Of a stretch of 64,000 nt of DNA, positions 54,134 to 63,101 are shown in pieces. The notes beneath the pieces were generated by a model, which worked only from the letters and a program-made list of their open reading frames with translations, ran no database searches and had not been told where the DNA came from. The position numbers and the translations under genes were made by a program. Where the stretch lies: positions 3,269,501 to 3,333,500 of the forward strand of contig CP081303.1 in assembly GCA_019720755.1 (NCBI GenBank), given 5' to 3'. Within the stretch, counting starts at the first letter, position 1, and each line of letters opens with the position of its first letter. The DNA comes from Prolixibacteraceae bacterium. GTDB lineage: Bacteria; Bacteroidota; Bacteroidia; Bacteroidales; Prolixibacteraceae.

Positions 54134-57100
54134 ATGAAAAGACAATTTTTATTGTTGGTATTTTTGACACTATTGTCGATGTCAGAAGTACTAGCACAGA
54201 CGTTCTATGTTCAAGGTACGGTAAGAGGTAAAAGTGATAATCTTACAATCCCTGGAGTTTCTGTATTTATCAAAGGAACTACTGTAGGAACAATTACAGA
54301 TTTCGATGGTAACTTCAAAATTAAAGTTCCTTCTAAGGAAAGTGTTATTGTATTTTCTTATGTGGGAATGAAAACACAAGAGTTTGTTGTTGGCGATCAA
54401 GTTCGCATCGATGCTTTAATGGCTGAAGATGCAATCAATATGGATGAGGTTGTTGTGGTTGGATACGGTACAGTAAAAAAGAGTGAAGCCACTGGTGCCA
54501 TTAGTTCTGTAAAATCAGAAGATCTAGCCAAAGCTCCTGTTGCTTCTGTTGCACAGGCTCTTCAGGGAAAAGCAACAGGTGTTCAGGTTATTTCTACAAG
54601 TGGACGCGCTGGAGATGAAACTCAAATTAGTTTGAGAGGAAATGGATCTTTAAGCGCTGGTAACAGTGTCCTTTATATAATTGACGGAGTATCCCAATCT
54701 TCGATGGGAAATATTTCTCCTCAAGATATTGAGAGTATGGAGATTCTTAAAGATGCTGCTTCTACAGCAATTTATGGTTCACGTGCTGCCAATGGGGTTA
54801 TTCTGATCACTACTAAGAATGGTAAAGCAGGAAAATCATCTGTAAACGTGAATGCGTATTATGGAATACAGGATCTTGTAAAAAAGCCTGAATTGTTAAA
54901 TGCACAACAATATGTTGATGTTCAAAACCAATCAATCATCAATGAGCTAGGGGAAGGTGCTACAGGTCTTCTTGGTGCTCCTAAGTATGATACAGATTGG
55001 ATTGGACTGGTTACAAGAGAACATGCCAAGGTTCAAAATTATCAAACAAGTTTCAGTTCGGGTAATGAAAAAACTCAATTCTACTGGTCAGGTTCATATT
55101 ATGACCAAGAAGGGGTCATCAAAAAAGACCAATACACAAAGTATAGAACTAAGTTAAACCTAACACATCGTGTTGCTGATTGGTTAAAATTAGGTGTAAA
55201 TAGTTTCTTTGCAGCATCAGAAAGTGTGCCATTAAGTGAGGATAATAGTATCTATCAACCTTGGAGTGGTGCAATGAGAGCACAACCTAATCAACCTGCA
55301 TTTGATGAAAATGGTAAACCTATTGCATATGCTGGTTTTACAAACCCTATGTTTGCTTTTGAGAGACAACTTACTAGTAAGAATACGGATCTAGGTGGTG
55401 CTTTCTTTGCTGACATTACTCCAATAGAAGGTCTAGTGTGGCATTCAAGTGTAAGTGGGAACATTCACATGAATAGATATAATCGTTATGATTCTCCTAG
55501 TTCAAAACAAGGATCTTCAGTAAATGGATCTGGGTATTATAGCACTACTTATAATAGAGATTTTTTGGTTGAGAATACTTTAACTTACAAAAACTCTCTT
55601 CTAGATAAGTCCCTTACCTATACAGTTCTTATCGGACACTCTTTCCAAAAATGGCAGTTTGAGGATTCATATGTACAAGGGCAGAACTTTCCATCTGAAT
55701 CTTTAAGATGGTTAACTTCAGCTGGAGAGATTACTAATGGTCGAAGTTATTATAGTGCCAATGCATTAGAATCATATTTTTCACGTTTCCAATTCTCATA
55801 TGAAGGACGTTATAATATGATGCTATCTCTTCGTAGAGATGCTTCTTCTAAGTTTAGAAAAGAGAATAATTCGGGTGTTTTTCCAGCAGTATCTTTAGGT
55901 TGGAATGCTTCTAAAGAGTCTTTCTTCCCTCAAGATATTCTTGTTTCTACTTTAAGTCTTCGTGCTTCTTATGGTGTTACTGGTAACCAATCTGGTATCA
56001 GTTATGCATCTGGACAAAATCTATTGGTATCAGGAAAAAACTATAATGATAAACCAGGTATTGCTGCGACATCTGTTTATAATCCTGATTTGACTTGGGA
56101 GAAATCGAGATCATTAAATGCTGGTTTAAACTTAGGTCTTTTTGAGGATCGTTTAACTTTCACAGCAGATGGTTATATCAAAAAGAGTGATGACCTTCTG
56201 AACAATGTTTCTATTACGTATGAGTCTGGTTTTAGAACCAAAAAAGCTAATGTTGGTCAGACACAGAATATCGGTTTTGAACTTGGATTGGTTGGTGATA
56301 TCATTAAACAATCAGATTTAAATGTAAGCTTGAATGCAAACTTTTCCTACAATAAGAGTGAAGTCGTAGATGCAGGTAAAAAGTCTAAAGATTATTATAC
56401 TACTAGTTTTGTTTCAATTGTTAAAGAAGGCTATGCCATTGGATCTTTTGATCTTTTAGAATACCAAGGTGTTGCTGACGAAGACTACGTATATATTGAC
56501 AAAGATGGTAATGAAGGAAAAACTGTTCTAGCTGGAAATGCCCTTTATACTGATGTAAACGGAGATGGACAAATTACTTCGGCCGATTCAAAGGTGTATG
56601 AAGGAGGTATTGCTCCAATCTTTGGTGGACTTGGTTTAAATGTAGATTACAAGAATTTTGATTTTCATATCACTGCACAGTACTCTTTAGGAAAGAAGAC
56701 TTATAATATGTCTCGTAAAGCACAAGTTGCAGGTGCTCCAATAGGTCAGAAAAAAGGCTATTCAAGAAACATGTGGACAGCCCAGTTAGATTATTGGACG
56801 CCAGAGAATCATTCAGATATTCCTCAATTAACAACAGACTCAGATCTAAGTGCTTGGAATAATAAAGATTCAAGTAGATTTTTAGAGGATGCAGACTACT
56901 TAAGAATTTCTGATATTACTCTTGGTTATAGTTTTGGAAGCAAAGTTAACTTTATTAAAACAGCTCGTATTTATCTTCAAGCGAGAAATTTGTTTACTCT
57001 AACTAATTATAGTGGATTAGATCCAGAGGTTCAGTATGTTGACCCTTCAGCAACCAACAACAAAGTTTCCGCTGGTGTTGACAATGGTGGAATCCCGAAC

Positions 57101-57139
57101 AGTAGAACTTTCTTGATCGGACTAAACTTAAATTTTTAA
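54134..57139 (+). CDS. SusC/RagA-family TonB-linked outer-membrane transporter (pair 3)
   Basis: The signal peptide (MKRQFLLLVFLTLLSMSEVLAQ) is followed by the carboxypeptidase-regulatory-like domain (GVSVFIKGTTVGTITDFDGNF), the MDEVVVVGYGTVKKSEATGA segment typical of classical SusC, a plug (ALQGKATGVQVIST, ISLRGNGSLSAGNSVLYIID, ILKDAASTAIYGSRAANGVI) and a barrel ending in FLIGLNLNF. It has 1001 residues. The last loop region DPSATNNKVSAGVDNGGIPNSR is the standard end of glycan-type SusC proteins, so this pair looks closer to polysaccharide-type systems than pair 2. No glycoside hydrolase is adjacent, and the ligand is unknown. Confidence 0.93.
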   Translation: MKRQFLLLVFLTLLSMSEVLAQTFYVQGTVRGKSDNLTIPGVSVFIKGTTVGTITDFDGNFKIKVPSKESVIVFSYVGMKTQEFVVGDQVRIDALMAEDAINMDEVVVVGYGTVKKSEATGAISSVKSEDLAKAPVASVAQALQGKATGVQVISTSGRAGDETQISLRGNGSLSAGNSVLYIIDGVSQSSMGNISPQDIESMEILKDAASTAIYGSRAANGVILITTKNGKAGKSSVNVNAYYGIQDLVKKPELLNAQQYVDVQNQSIINELGEGATGLLGAPKYDTDWIGLVTREHAKVQNYQTSFSSGNEKTQFYWSGSYYDQEGVIKKDQYTKYRTKLNLTHRVADWLKLGVNSFFAASESVPLSEDNSIYQPWSGAMRAQPNQPAFDENGKPIAYAGFTNPMFAFERQLTSKNTDLGGAFFADITPIEGLVWHSSVSGNIHMNRYNRYDSPSSKQGSSVNGSGYYSTTYNRDFLVENTLTYKNSLLDKSLTYTVLIGHSFQKWQFEDSYVQGQNFPSESLRWLTSAGEITNGRSYYSANALESYFSRFQFSYEGRYNMMLSLRRDASSKFRKENNSGVFPAVSLGWNASKESFFPQDILVSTLSLRASYGVTGNQSGISYASGQNLLVSGKNYNDKPGIAATSVYNPDLTWEKSRSLNAGLNLGLFEDRLTFTADGYIKKSDDLLNNVSITYESGFRTKKANVGQTQNIGFELGLVGDIIKQSDLNVSLNANFSYNKSEVVDAGKKSKDYYTTSFVSIVKEGYAIGSFDLLEYQGVADEDYVYIDKDGNEGKTVLAGNALYTDVNGDGQITSADSKVYEGGIAPIFGGLGLNVDYKNFDFHITAQYSLGKKTYNMSRKAQVAGAPIGQKKGYSRNMWTAQLDYWTPENHSDIPQLTTDSDLSAWNNKDSSRFLEDADYLRISDITLGYSFGSKVNFIKTARIYLQARNLFTLTNYSGLDPEVQYVDPSATNNKVSAGVDNGGIPNSRTFLIGLNLNF

Positions 57140-57150
57140 TCTAGAAAATC

Positions 57151-58359
57151 ATGAAAAGAAATATATATATCACCCTAGTCTTGTTATTGGGGCTATTAAC
57201 TGCATGTGAAAAGGATTTAAATATTCCATCACAAGTTAGTGTAAATGCAGAAGCAAATACAACAAAAAGTGATATCGATGCGATGGTTATCGGAATGTAT
57301 AATAAAATGTTATCACCATCACGCTTTGAATACCTGAATCACCTATATCCAGAGTTCTTAGCGGATGATATAAACGGTATTTCTATACAATTTCGTCAGA
57401 TTAAGTATACAATGGACCATAGTATTCCTTCTGATGATATTCTTTTGAATTATATGTATTATCCAGTTTATGAGACTGTTGCACGTTGTAATAATATCAT
57501 CAAACAAAAAAATGCAACTTTAGCGCAAAGATCTTCTGCTTATTTTTGTAGAGCACTCTCTTTTTTACGATTGAATGACCTTTTTGCAGGAGTTCCTTAT
57601 ATTAAAGAAGATTATGTGATCGACACGCCTGTCGCTCCTTCTACAAATGATGAAGTTTTAGAATTAATTGTTGAAGATCTTAAATATGCAGCAGAGAATG
57701 CTGTTGATTTTGACGAGAAATCTCGTAAAGAATCATACTCAATTGTTTCAAAAAGTGCTGCTAAAGCATTGTTAGCTCGTGTATATCGTCTTCAGGGCAA
57801 TATTGTTGAGGCTGGTAAAGTTGCAGAAGAGGTAATCTCATTGGACAAGTTTTCATTAGCTAAGAATCCTGCTTCTAATGATAGTGAGATTATCATGCAA
57901 TTTACTGGTAATAAAAAAGATGGTAGCCTTGTAGGATATGTTTTTTCAAAACCGTCATATGGGTGGAACTGTTTCTCTGCCTCTGAAGAATTGACAAAAC
58001 TAATTAAAGGAGACGATACACGTGTAAATACCTTTAAAAGTCTAGAACTAGGTGAAGGAGAGAACAAAAAAACTTATATGGTTCCCAATAAATATACTGA
58101 AGAACAAGACTCTTCAATTCCTGTAGTGCGTATTGCAGAGATGTATTTAATTTCAGCAGAAGCAGGGAATGACAATCGTTTAAAGGAATTTCAAACCATT
58201 CGTAAATCAAGTTTATCTCTTGAAAACGAGCGTCGATTAGAGTTATGTTTCGAAGCTGGAATTCGTTGGGAGGATCTAAAGCTTGCTGGAAAAGAAAACT
58301 ATGTATTGCCTTATCCAGATAATGCAGTGGATGCAAATCCATTATTGAAAAGACCTTAA
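57151..58359 (+). CDS. Compact SusD/RagB-family lipoprotein (pair 3)
   Basis: The lipobox is GLLTAC (Cys19). The TPR-type core (SAYFCRALSFLRLNDLFAGVPYI; SKSAAKALLARVYRLQGNIVEAGKVAEEVISL) and the C-terminal ENERRLELCFEAGIRWEDLKLAG signature are present. At 402 residues it is shorter than most SusD proteins, chiefly in the loop region between residues 225 and 330 where many SusD proteins carry ligand-binding insertions. It starts 11 nt after its SusC partner and is followed by a terminator. Confidence 0.9.
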   Translation: MKRNIYITLVLLLGLLTACEKDLNIPSQVSVNAEANTTKSDIDAMVIGMYNKMLSPSRFEYLNHLYPEFLADDINGISIQFRQIKYTMDHSIPSDDILLNYMYYPVYETVARCNNIIKQKNATLAQRSSAYFCRALSFLRLNDLFAGVPYIKEDYVIDTPVAPSTNDEVLELIVEDLKYAAENAVDFDEKSRKESYSIVSKSAAKALLARVYRLQGNIVEAGKVAEEVISLDKFSLAKNPASNDSEIIMQFTGNKKDGSLVGYVFSKPSYGWNCFSASEELTKLIKGDDTRVNTFKSLELGEGENKKTYMVPNKYTEEQDSSIPVVRIAEMYLISAEAGNDNRLKEFQTIRKSSLSLENERRLELCFEAGIRWEDLKLAGKENYVLPYPDNAVDANPLLKRP

Positions 58360-58386
58360 TATCGCTTTATTGTCGGTAGATTATCT

Positions 58387-58418
58387 AAAGAGATCTCGTT
58401 TTGAGATCTCTTTTTTTT
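58387..58418 (+). terminator. Rho-independent terminator after SusC/SusD pair 3
   Basis: AAAGAGATCTC (58387-58397) pairs perfectly with GAGATCTCTTT (58403-58413) and is followed by a T run. Confidence 0.85.
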
Positions 58419-58736
58419 GCTCAAACAATCATACTCTAGTCTTTTATGTCAGTAAAACCCAATGTTGAATAATCATGGATACCTAATTGACTCAATATGT
58501 TATTTTGCTTTTTTTATGGTGTCTCATGCCATCAATATGCAAATGATGATTGAAAGGATTGTGTGTGTCTTTAGACTCTTAAAAGCTTCTTATTTGCAAT
58601 TTAAATATCGTTCGTATCGGTGTTCTTATATTAGAATTGATTGATCCTATTCTAGACAAGAAAAAAGTGATTGATGTCATGATACAGAATCAGATTAAGA
58701 AGTGTCGCATACATGATATTTTCAAAAGAGTTATAC

Positions 58737-58782
58737 TTCTGCTTTTAACAAGAGCTTTCTTCTGCTTTTAACAAGAGCTTTC
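58737..58782 (+). repeat. Two perfect 23-bp tandem repeats
   Basis: The unit TTCTGCTTTTAACAAGAGCT plus TTC occurs twice head to tail (58737-58759 and 58760-58782). It is in non-coding DNA; no function is apparent. Confidence 0.8.
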
Positions 58783-58875
58783 TTCTCCTGTGTAAGTATA
58801 TAATTCTTATCCATATATGTGGTGAGATTGTTCCTGTTTCAGTAAGAACAAATAGTGAATCCTTGATTCTAGCAC

Positions 58876-58909
58876 AAAAAAAATAGGTACTCCCGAAAGG
58901 GAATACCTA
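58876..58909 (-). terminator. Rho-independent terminator after the PpiD-like gene
   Basis: A stem of about 11 bp (58883-58894 with 58899-58909, one mismatch) closes a GAAA/TTTC tetraloop and is followed on the minus strand by eight T. Confidence 0.8.
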
Positions 58910-58933
58910 CTTTGTATGGTAAGCAGATGTCTA

Positions 58934-61039
58934 CTAGTAGAACTTAATTCTAAAGTCTTTTACATCTGAAATTTCTCTAAGTTCGTTAAACGCTTGGAAA
59001 GCTGCTCTATATGATATCTCGTTAGACATACGCTTTTGAGCTGCGACAACGTTATTGTCAGTTCCCTTTGTTTTATTTGTTACTTGAACCACATAAACTC
59101 CGTTATTACCAACAACTGGTGCAGAAACTTGATTCAATTTACAAGATGCGGCAGCACCGATAACAGCAGGTTCAATACCAGCACCTGGAATTGCATATGA
59201 CGCAAAGTTTAGGTTCTCAGCAGTCTTTACTGTTGTATTGTTTGCAGAAGCGATACTGTTCAGGTCAGAACCTTTAAGTTCTTTAGAGATCAATACTCCT
59301 TTTTTCTCCTTCACAACAGCCAATTTAACTTGTGCTTTAACTGTATTGAAAGAAGAGATACCTTCCTCTTGCTTTGAAGAAAGCAATGCTACAACAAAGT
59401 TGTCATCACACTCGAATATCGCAGCTTGTTTGTTGTCAAGGATAAGTTTGTTTGCCTCTTCAGCTTGGAATGCAGAACGAATGATACTTCTTGAGTGAGT
59501 AATTCCAGCGATTGCTTGTTGGTTCTTAGATAGAGTCGCAATTCTAGGAGAAACCTTCATTGCTTCCGCTTGCTTATCAAAAAGCTCACTATTTGTTCCT
59601 TCAGCTACAAATTGTGATGCTTTGTCATATACGTCACGATAAGTACTTGTACTTGGCTCAATATTACGAACAAGAACGGCAATTTTAACATTGTTTGATT
59701 TCTTACCAGTCTTTTCAACATCAATAAGGTGGAATCCAAATTGAGATTGTACAACCTGTAGCCCTTTCTTACCAGAGAAAGCCGCAGCTTCGAATTGTGG
59801 AACCATTTGTCCTTTTCTGAACCATCCTAGTTCTCCACCTTTTGAAGCAGAACCTGGATCTTGAGAGTATTTCTTTGCAGCTGCAGCAAATGAAGTTTTA
59901 TTTGATTCGATGGCTGTTTTTAGACTGTCGATTAAGTGTTGGTTTTTAACCAAATCAGCTTGATTTCTTACAGGAAGAAGGATGTGTCTTGCTTTAACAG
60001 AATCTGGTAGATCTTTGAATTCAATGATTTTAGCCATTTTCCAACTATTACCCTCTTGGTATGGGCCATAAACATCTCCAGATTTTCCATCTTGAACTAA
60101 TGCCTTAAGGTTTGATGCAACATCTGATGGCTTCACAAAGTTGTTATCATATGCAACATCTGAGTTTAGGCTCATGAATGATGTTAAGTTTGCAGTAGTA
60201 GAGAACTCATCTTTACGATCTTCCATCCATTTTTTTGTCTGTAGATCATCCTCTTTTGAAGGAGAAACGTTAAATACAACATATTTGATTGTTGTATTTT
60301 CGTTGTGTTTATAGTTCTCTTTGTTCTTTTCGTAATATGCTTTCATTTCAGCATCAGAGACTTTTACTAAACTATCGCTCAAACTGCTATAACTTTTAGT
60401 AACATAGTTGATGTTGAATTGATTATTACGTTCTGCTAGATCAATTTGTGCCTCTTGGTTTGTAACAAAAATTCCTTTATTGATAAGGCTGCTATATTTT
60501 GAGAACTCTCTATCTTTGATCATTTGATCTTCAAGAAAACTCCAATATTGTTTTTGTTGAGCAGAAGCTGTTGTTTCAATTGATTTAAGGAATTGTACGA
60601 TAGCAGGTCTGTTCACTTCTCCTGTTTGAGGATTTCCAAACAGTTGTTTGATCATAGGGTGAATATTTTCACCTTGGATCATATCCAATAGCTCATCTGA
60701 TGTTATATGAATATCTAAATCTTCATATACATCTCGCATCACATACTTACGTACTAGTACTTGCCATGCTTGCTCGCGGATCTGTTGAGTAACCCTTTCG
60801 TCTACGGAAGCGCCTCCAGATCTCATTTTATACACCTCTGTATAATCGTCTACAATTTTTTGATATTCTGGTTGCTTGATTGAAGTACCATTTATTTCAG
60901 CTATTTCCATCGCTTCGTCGCGACTGAAAGAGCTTCCCGATTTAAGTAAGCCTCCTAAAACAAAAGCTAGAAGTGCACCACCTATTGTGATTCCTACCCA
61001 AACCCCACCTTTGTCTCGAATCTTTTGTAATGTTGCCAT
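58934..61039 (-). CDS. PpiD-like periplasmic peptidyl-prolyl isomerase/chaperone
   Basis: A membrane-anchored folding factor. One N-terminal helix (VWVGITIGGALLAFVLGGLL, about residues 13-32) anchors it in the inner membrane. A SurA-N-like chaperone domain follows (about 40-230, with EINGTSIKQPEYQKIVDDY). A parvulin domain lies at about 345-450 (VKARHILLPV, KYSQDPGSASKGGELGWF, FEAAAFSGKKG, SQFGFHLIDVEKTG). The remaining region to 701 is helical and variable. The length is typical of Bacteroidota PpiD-like proteins, which assist outer-membrane protein folding. It heads a minus-strand envelope cluster with a CNNM/CorC gene and lptC upstream. Confidence 0.9.
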   Translation of the reverse strand: MATLQKIRDKGGVWVGITIGGALLAFVLGGLLKSGSSFSRDEAMEIAEINGTSIKQPEYQKIVDDYTEVYKMRSGGASVDERVTQQIREQAWQVLVRKYVMRDVYEDLDIHITSDELLDMIQGENIHPMIKQLFGNPQTGEVNRPAIVQFLKSIETTASAQQKQYWSFLEDQMIKDREFSKYSSLINKGIFVTNQEAQIDLAERNNQFNINYVTKSYSSLSDSLVKVSDAEMKAYYEKNKENYKHNENTTIKYVVFNVSPSKEDDLQTKKWMEDRKDEFSTTANLTSFMSLNSDVAYDNNFVKPSDVASNLKALVQDGKSGDVYGPYQEGNSWKMAKIIEFKDLPDSVKARHILLPVRNQADLVKNQHLIDSLKTAIESNKTSFAAAAKKYSQDPGSASKGGELGWFRKGQMVPQFEAAAFSGKKGLQVVQSQFGFHLIDVEKTGKKSNNVKIAVLVRNIEPSTSTYRDVYDKASQFVAEGTNSELFDKQAEAMKVSPRIATLSKNQQAIAGITHSRSIIRSAFQAEEANKLILDNKQAAIFECDDNFVVALLSSKQEEGISSFNTVKAQVKLAVVKEKKGVLISKELKGSDLNSIASANNTTVKTAENLNFASYAIPGAGIEPAVIGAAASCKLNQVSAPVVGNNGVYVVQVTNKTKGTDNNVVAAQKRMSNEISYRAAFQAFNELREISDVKDFRIKFY

Positions 61040-61206
61040 CGATATTTATTTGTGAATTTGTAATTACAAGTTTTAAAAGTTCAATTAACTCCTTTGGAGC
61101 TACGAATATAGTAAAATAGTTGTGAATAAAAAGAGACTATTTTGGTGTAGTTGATTAAAAAAGTCACTCTTTGATATTTAAAATTAACAATAATTTAGAA
61201 GTCGTC

Positions 61207-62478
61207 CTAGTTTAAATCTATATCTTTTAGTCTAAGTTCGACTAACTCAATTCTTGTTGGTGTACTTTTTAATATTTTCCATTCATAAGACTCCTGCTTT
61301 ATCACTTCTTGCATCTTAGGAATCCGTTCGCATTGATTAATGATAAGTCCAGCTATGGTTTTATAATTGTCACTTTCCGGAAGATTGAGATGAAAACGTT
61401 CATTTAGGTCATCTATTTCTAGTCGACCAGAGAGCATGTATAGATTATCCTCCATTTTGTTTGCGATATATTCATCATTATCATGCTCGTCTTCAATTTC
61501 TCCAAAAATCTCTTCTAGGATATCTTCATTAGTAACAATACCTGCTGTCCCTCCAAATTCATCGACAACCACTGCGATACTTTGATTTTGTTTAAGAAAT
61601 TTAGACAGAAGCTTGCTAGCCTCCATTGTTTCTGGAACGAAATCAACATTTCGCAAAATTTCTTTTATAGAGCTAGGATTCTTAAAAAGATCTGATGAGT
61701 GAACATATCCCACTATATGGTCTATTGAGCTTTCGAATATAAGTATTTTACTAAATCCTGTTTCTATCAGAAGATGTTTAAGTTCGTCAATAGTACTATC
61801 AATTTCAAGAGCGTGAATTTCTGGTCTAGGTACGATGCATTCTCTTAATTTTACTTTTGAGAAGTCCAGTGCATTTTTGAATAATTTAATTTCATTCTCT
61901 GGTATGTTCTCTTGGTTCTCTAGCTCTTGTTCATTAAGAAGGTTATCTAAATCGATCCTTCCAAATATCTGTTTTTCGTCCTCATCTTTTATCTTGCCAT
62001 TCTTTGCCAGCAGTTTGATAACCATCTTGGTTATCAATTGTGTTAACGATGTAATAGGATAGAAGAGGATATAAAAGAGAGCAACAGGGATAGAGAAAAT
62101 GTTAATGGACATATTAGGATTTACACGAAATAGTGTTTTGGGGAGAAATTCTGCAAATACTAGAATTATTATTGTTGATAATAAGGTCTGTATTATAATT
62201 TCAGCACTTGTTGATGTGGTCCAATTTGCAATTATAGGGGCTAAGATTGTTGAGAATGCAAGTCCGTATATTACCAAAGCAATATTATTACCGACCAACA
62301 TGGTGGAGATATATCGACTTGGATTTTTTGTGTAAATATTAAGTAGTTTTGAGTTCAGTGCATTTCTTTTTTTGTCTACCTCTAGTCTTAGTTTATTTGA
62401 CGATAGATATGCAATCTCCATTCCGGAGAAAAAAGCAGAAAGGATAATGGTTATTATTACTATGGCAAAACTACTCAT
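61207..62478 (-). CDS. CNNM/CorC-family membrane protein (HlyC/CorC, GldE-related)
   Basis: An N-terminal DUF21 membrane domain (about 1-180; LSAFFSGMEIAYLSSNKLRLE is the family start) is followed by paired CBS domains (about 200-330; VPRPEIHALEIDSTIDELKHLL, VDEFGGTAGIVTNEDILEEIFGEIEDEHD) and a C-terminal CorC/HlyC transporter-associated domain. Such proteins are linked to magnesium or cobalt efflux; the old 'hemolysin' label is misleading. The GldE gliding protein belongs to the same family, and this copy could be GldE-like. It sits between lptC (14-nt gap) and ppiD on the minus strand. Confidence 0.88.
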   Translation of the reverse strand: MSSFAIVIITIILSAFFSGMEIAYLSSNKLRLEVDKKRNALNSKLLNIYTKNPSRYISTMLVGNNIALVIYGLAFSTILAPIIANWTTSTSAEIIIQTLLSTIIILVFAEFLPKTLFRVNPNMSINIFSIPVALFYILFYPITSLTQLITKMVIKLLAKNGKIKDEDEKQIFGRIDLDNLLNEQELENQENIPENEIKLFKNALDFSKVKLRECIVPRPEIHALEIDSTIDELKHLLIETGFSKILIFESSIDHIVGYVHSSDLFKNPSSIKEILRNVDFVPETMEASKLLSKFLKQNQSIAVVVDEFGGTAGIVTNEDILEEIFGEIEDEHDNDEYIANKMEDNLYMLSGRLEIDDLNERFHLNLPESDNYKTIAGLIINQCERIPKMQEVIKQESYEWKILKSTPTRIELVELRLKDIDLN

Positions 62479-62492
62479 CTACGATTTTAAAA

Positions 62493-63095
62493 TTATTTTG
62501 TTTCTTTTTTTATACTTTTTTCTTCAATATCCATCCTAATATTTGAATTATATAGGACTCTATTTTCAAAATTTTCATCTGATTCAAAGCGGTCTCCTGT
62601 GATAATACGATCTTTTTGAATAATCTTGACAAACACATCTGAGTATATTCTCTTGTCTTGTTGTAAATAGATCAAGTGCTCTGTTTTAAGAGTATCTCCC
62701 TTTTCATTATACACCACTACATTTCCTCTCGCTTCGTATTTATGTTCATACTCGTATTCCTTTCCGTAGTCAGCGGATATATGTCCGATCATTACACCAT
62801 CATTATTGTATCTTTCAACAACAAATCCCTTAGTACATAGTTTAAAGCGATTTTTCTTTTCGTCTTTTCCTTCATCAAAGTCAATTATCAGCTCTGGTGA
62901 TTTAAATTTGAGTGTAACTCTTGCAGAGTCTGTATAGGTGAAACGAAAATTTGTCGAGGTCGAAATAGGAACGTGTTTGTATTCTGGTAGATCCACTTTC
63001 TCCTCATCATTACTTTTGCATGAAAAAAGGAATATGGTGGGCACAACTATTGCTAGTAGTGCCACCATATTCCTATATTTTGATATTACCAACAT
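62493..63095 (-). CDS. lptC: LptC-like LPS export lipoprotein
   Basis: LptC bridges the LptBFG ABC transporter to LptA in lipopolysaccharide export. This 200-residue protein carries a lipoprotein-type leader (VPTIFLFSC, Cys26) instead of the transmembrane helix of E. coli LptC, as is common in Bacteroidota. The beta-jellyroll pattern is seen in ARGNVVVYNEKGDTLKTEHLIYLQQDKRIYSD and DRIITGDRFESDENFE. A later ATG at codon 10 is a possible start. It begins 6 nt after the TPR gene and is likely in one operon with it and the CNNM/CorC gene. Confidence 0.82.
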   Translation of the reverse strand: MLVISKYRNMVALLAIVVPTIFLFSCKSNDEEKVDLPEYKHVPISTSTNFRFTYTDSARVTLKFKSPELIIDFDEGKDEKKNRFKLCTKGFVVERYNNDGVMIGHISADYGKEYEYEHKYEARGNVVVYNEKGDTLKTEHLIYLQQDKRIYSDVFVKIIQKDRIITGDRFESDENFENRVLYNSNIRMDIEEKSIKKETK

Positions 63096-63101
63096 ATGGT
63101 A

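Larger units (their letters stand above)
58419..58933. other. Non-coding stretch between SusD and the PpiD-like gene
   Basis: About 515 bp between convergent genes. It holds a two-copy 23-bp direct repeat (58737-58782) and the PpiD terminator. A 60-codon ORF at 58462-58644 has no family features and is not called. Confidence 0.5.

Noticed and set aside
58462-58644. 60-codon ORF between SusD and the PpiD-like gene
   Set aside because: Odd composition, no recognisable family, no start-region signal and no operon partner; most likely chance.
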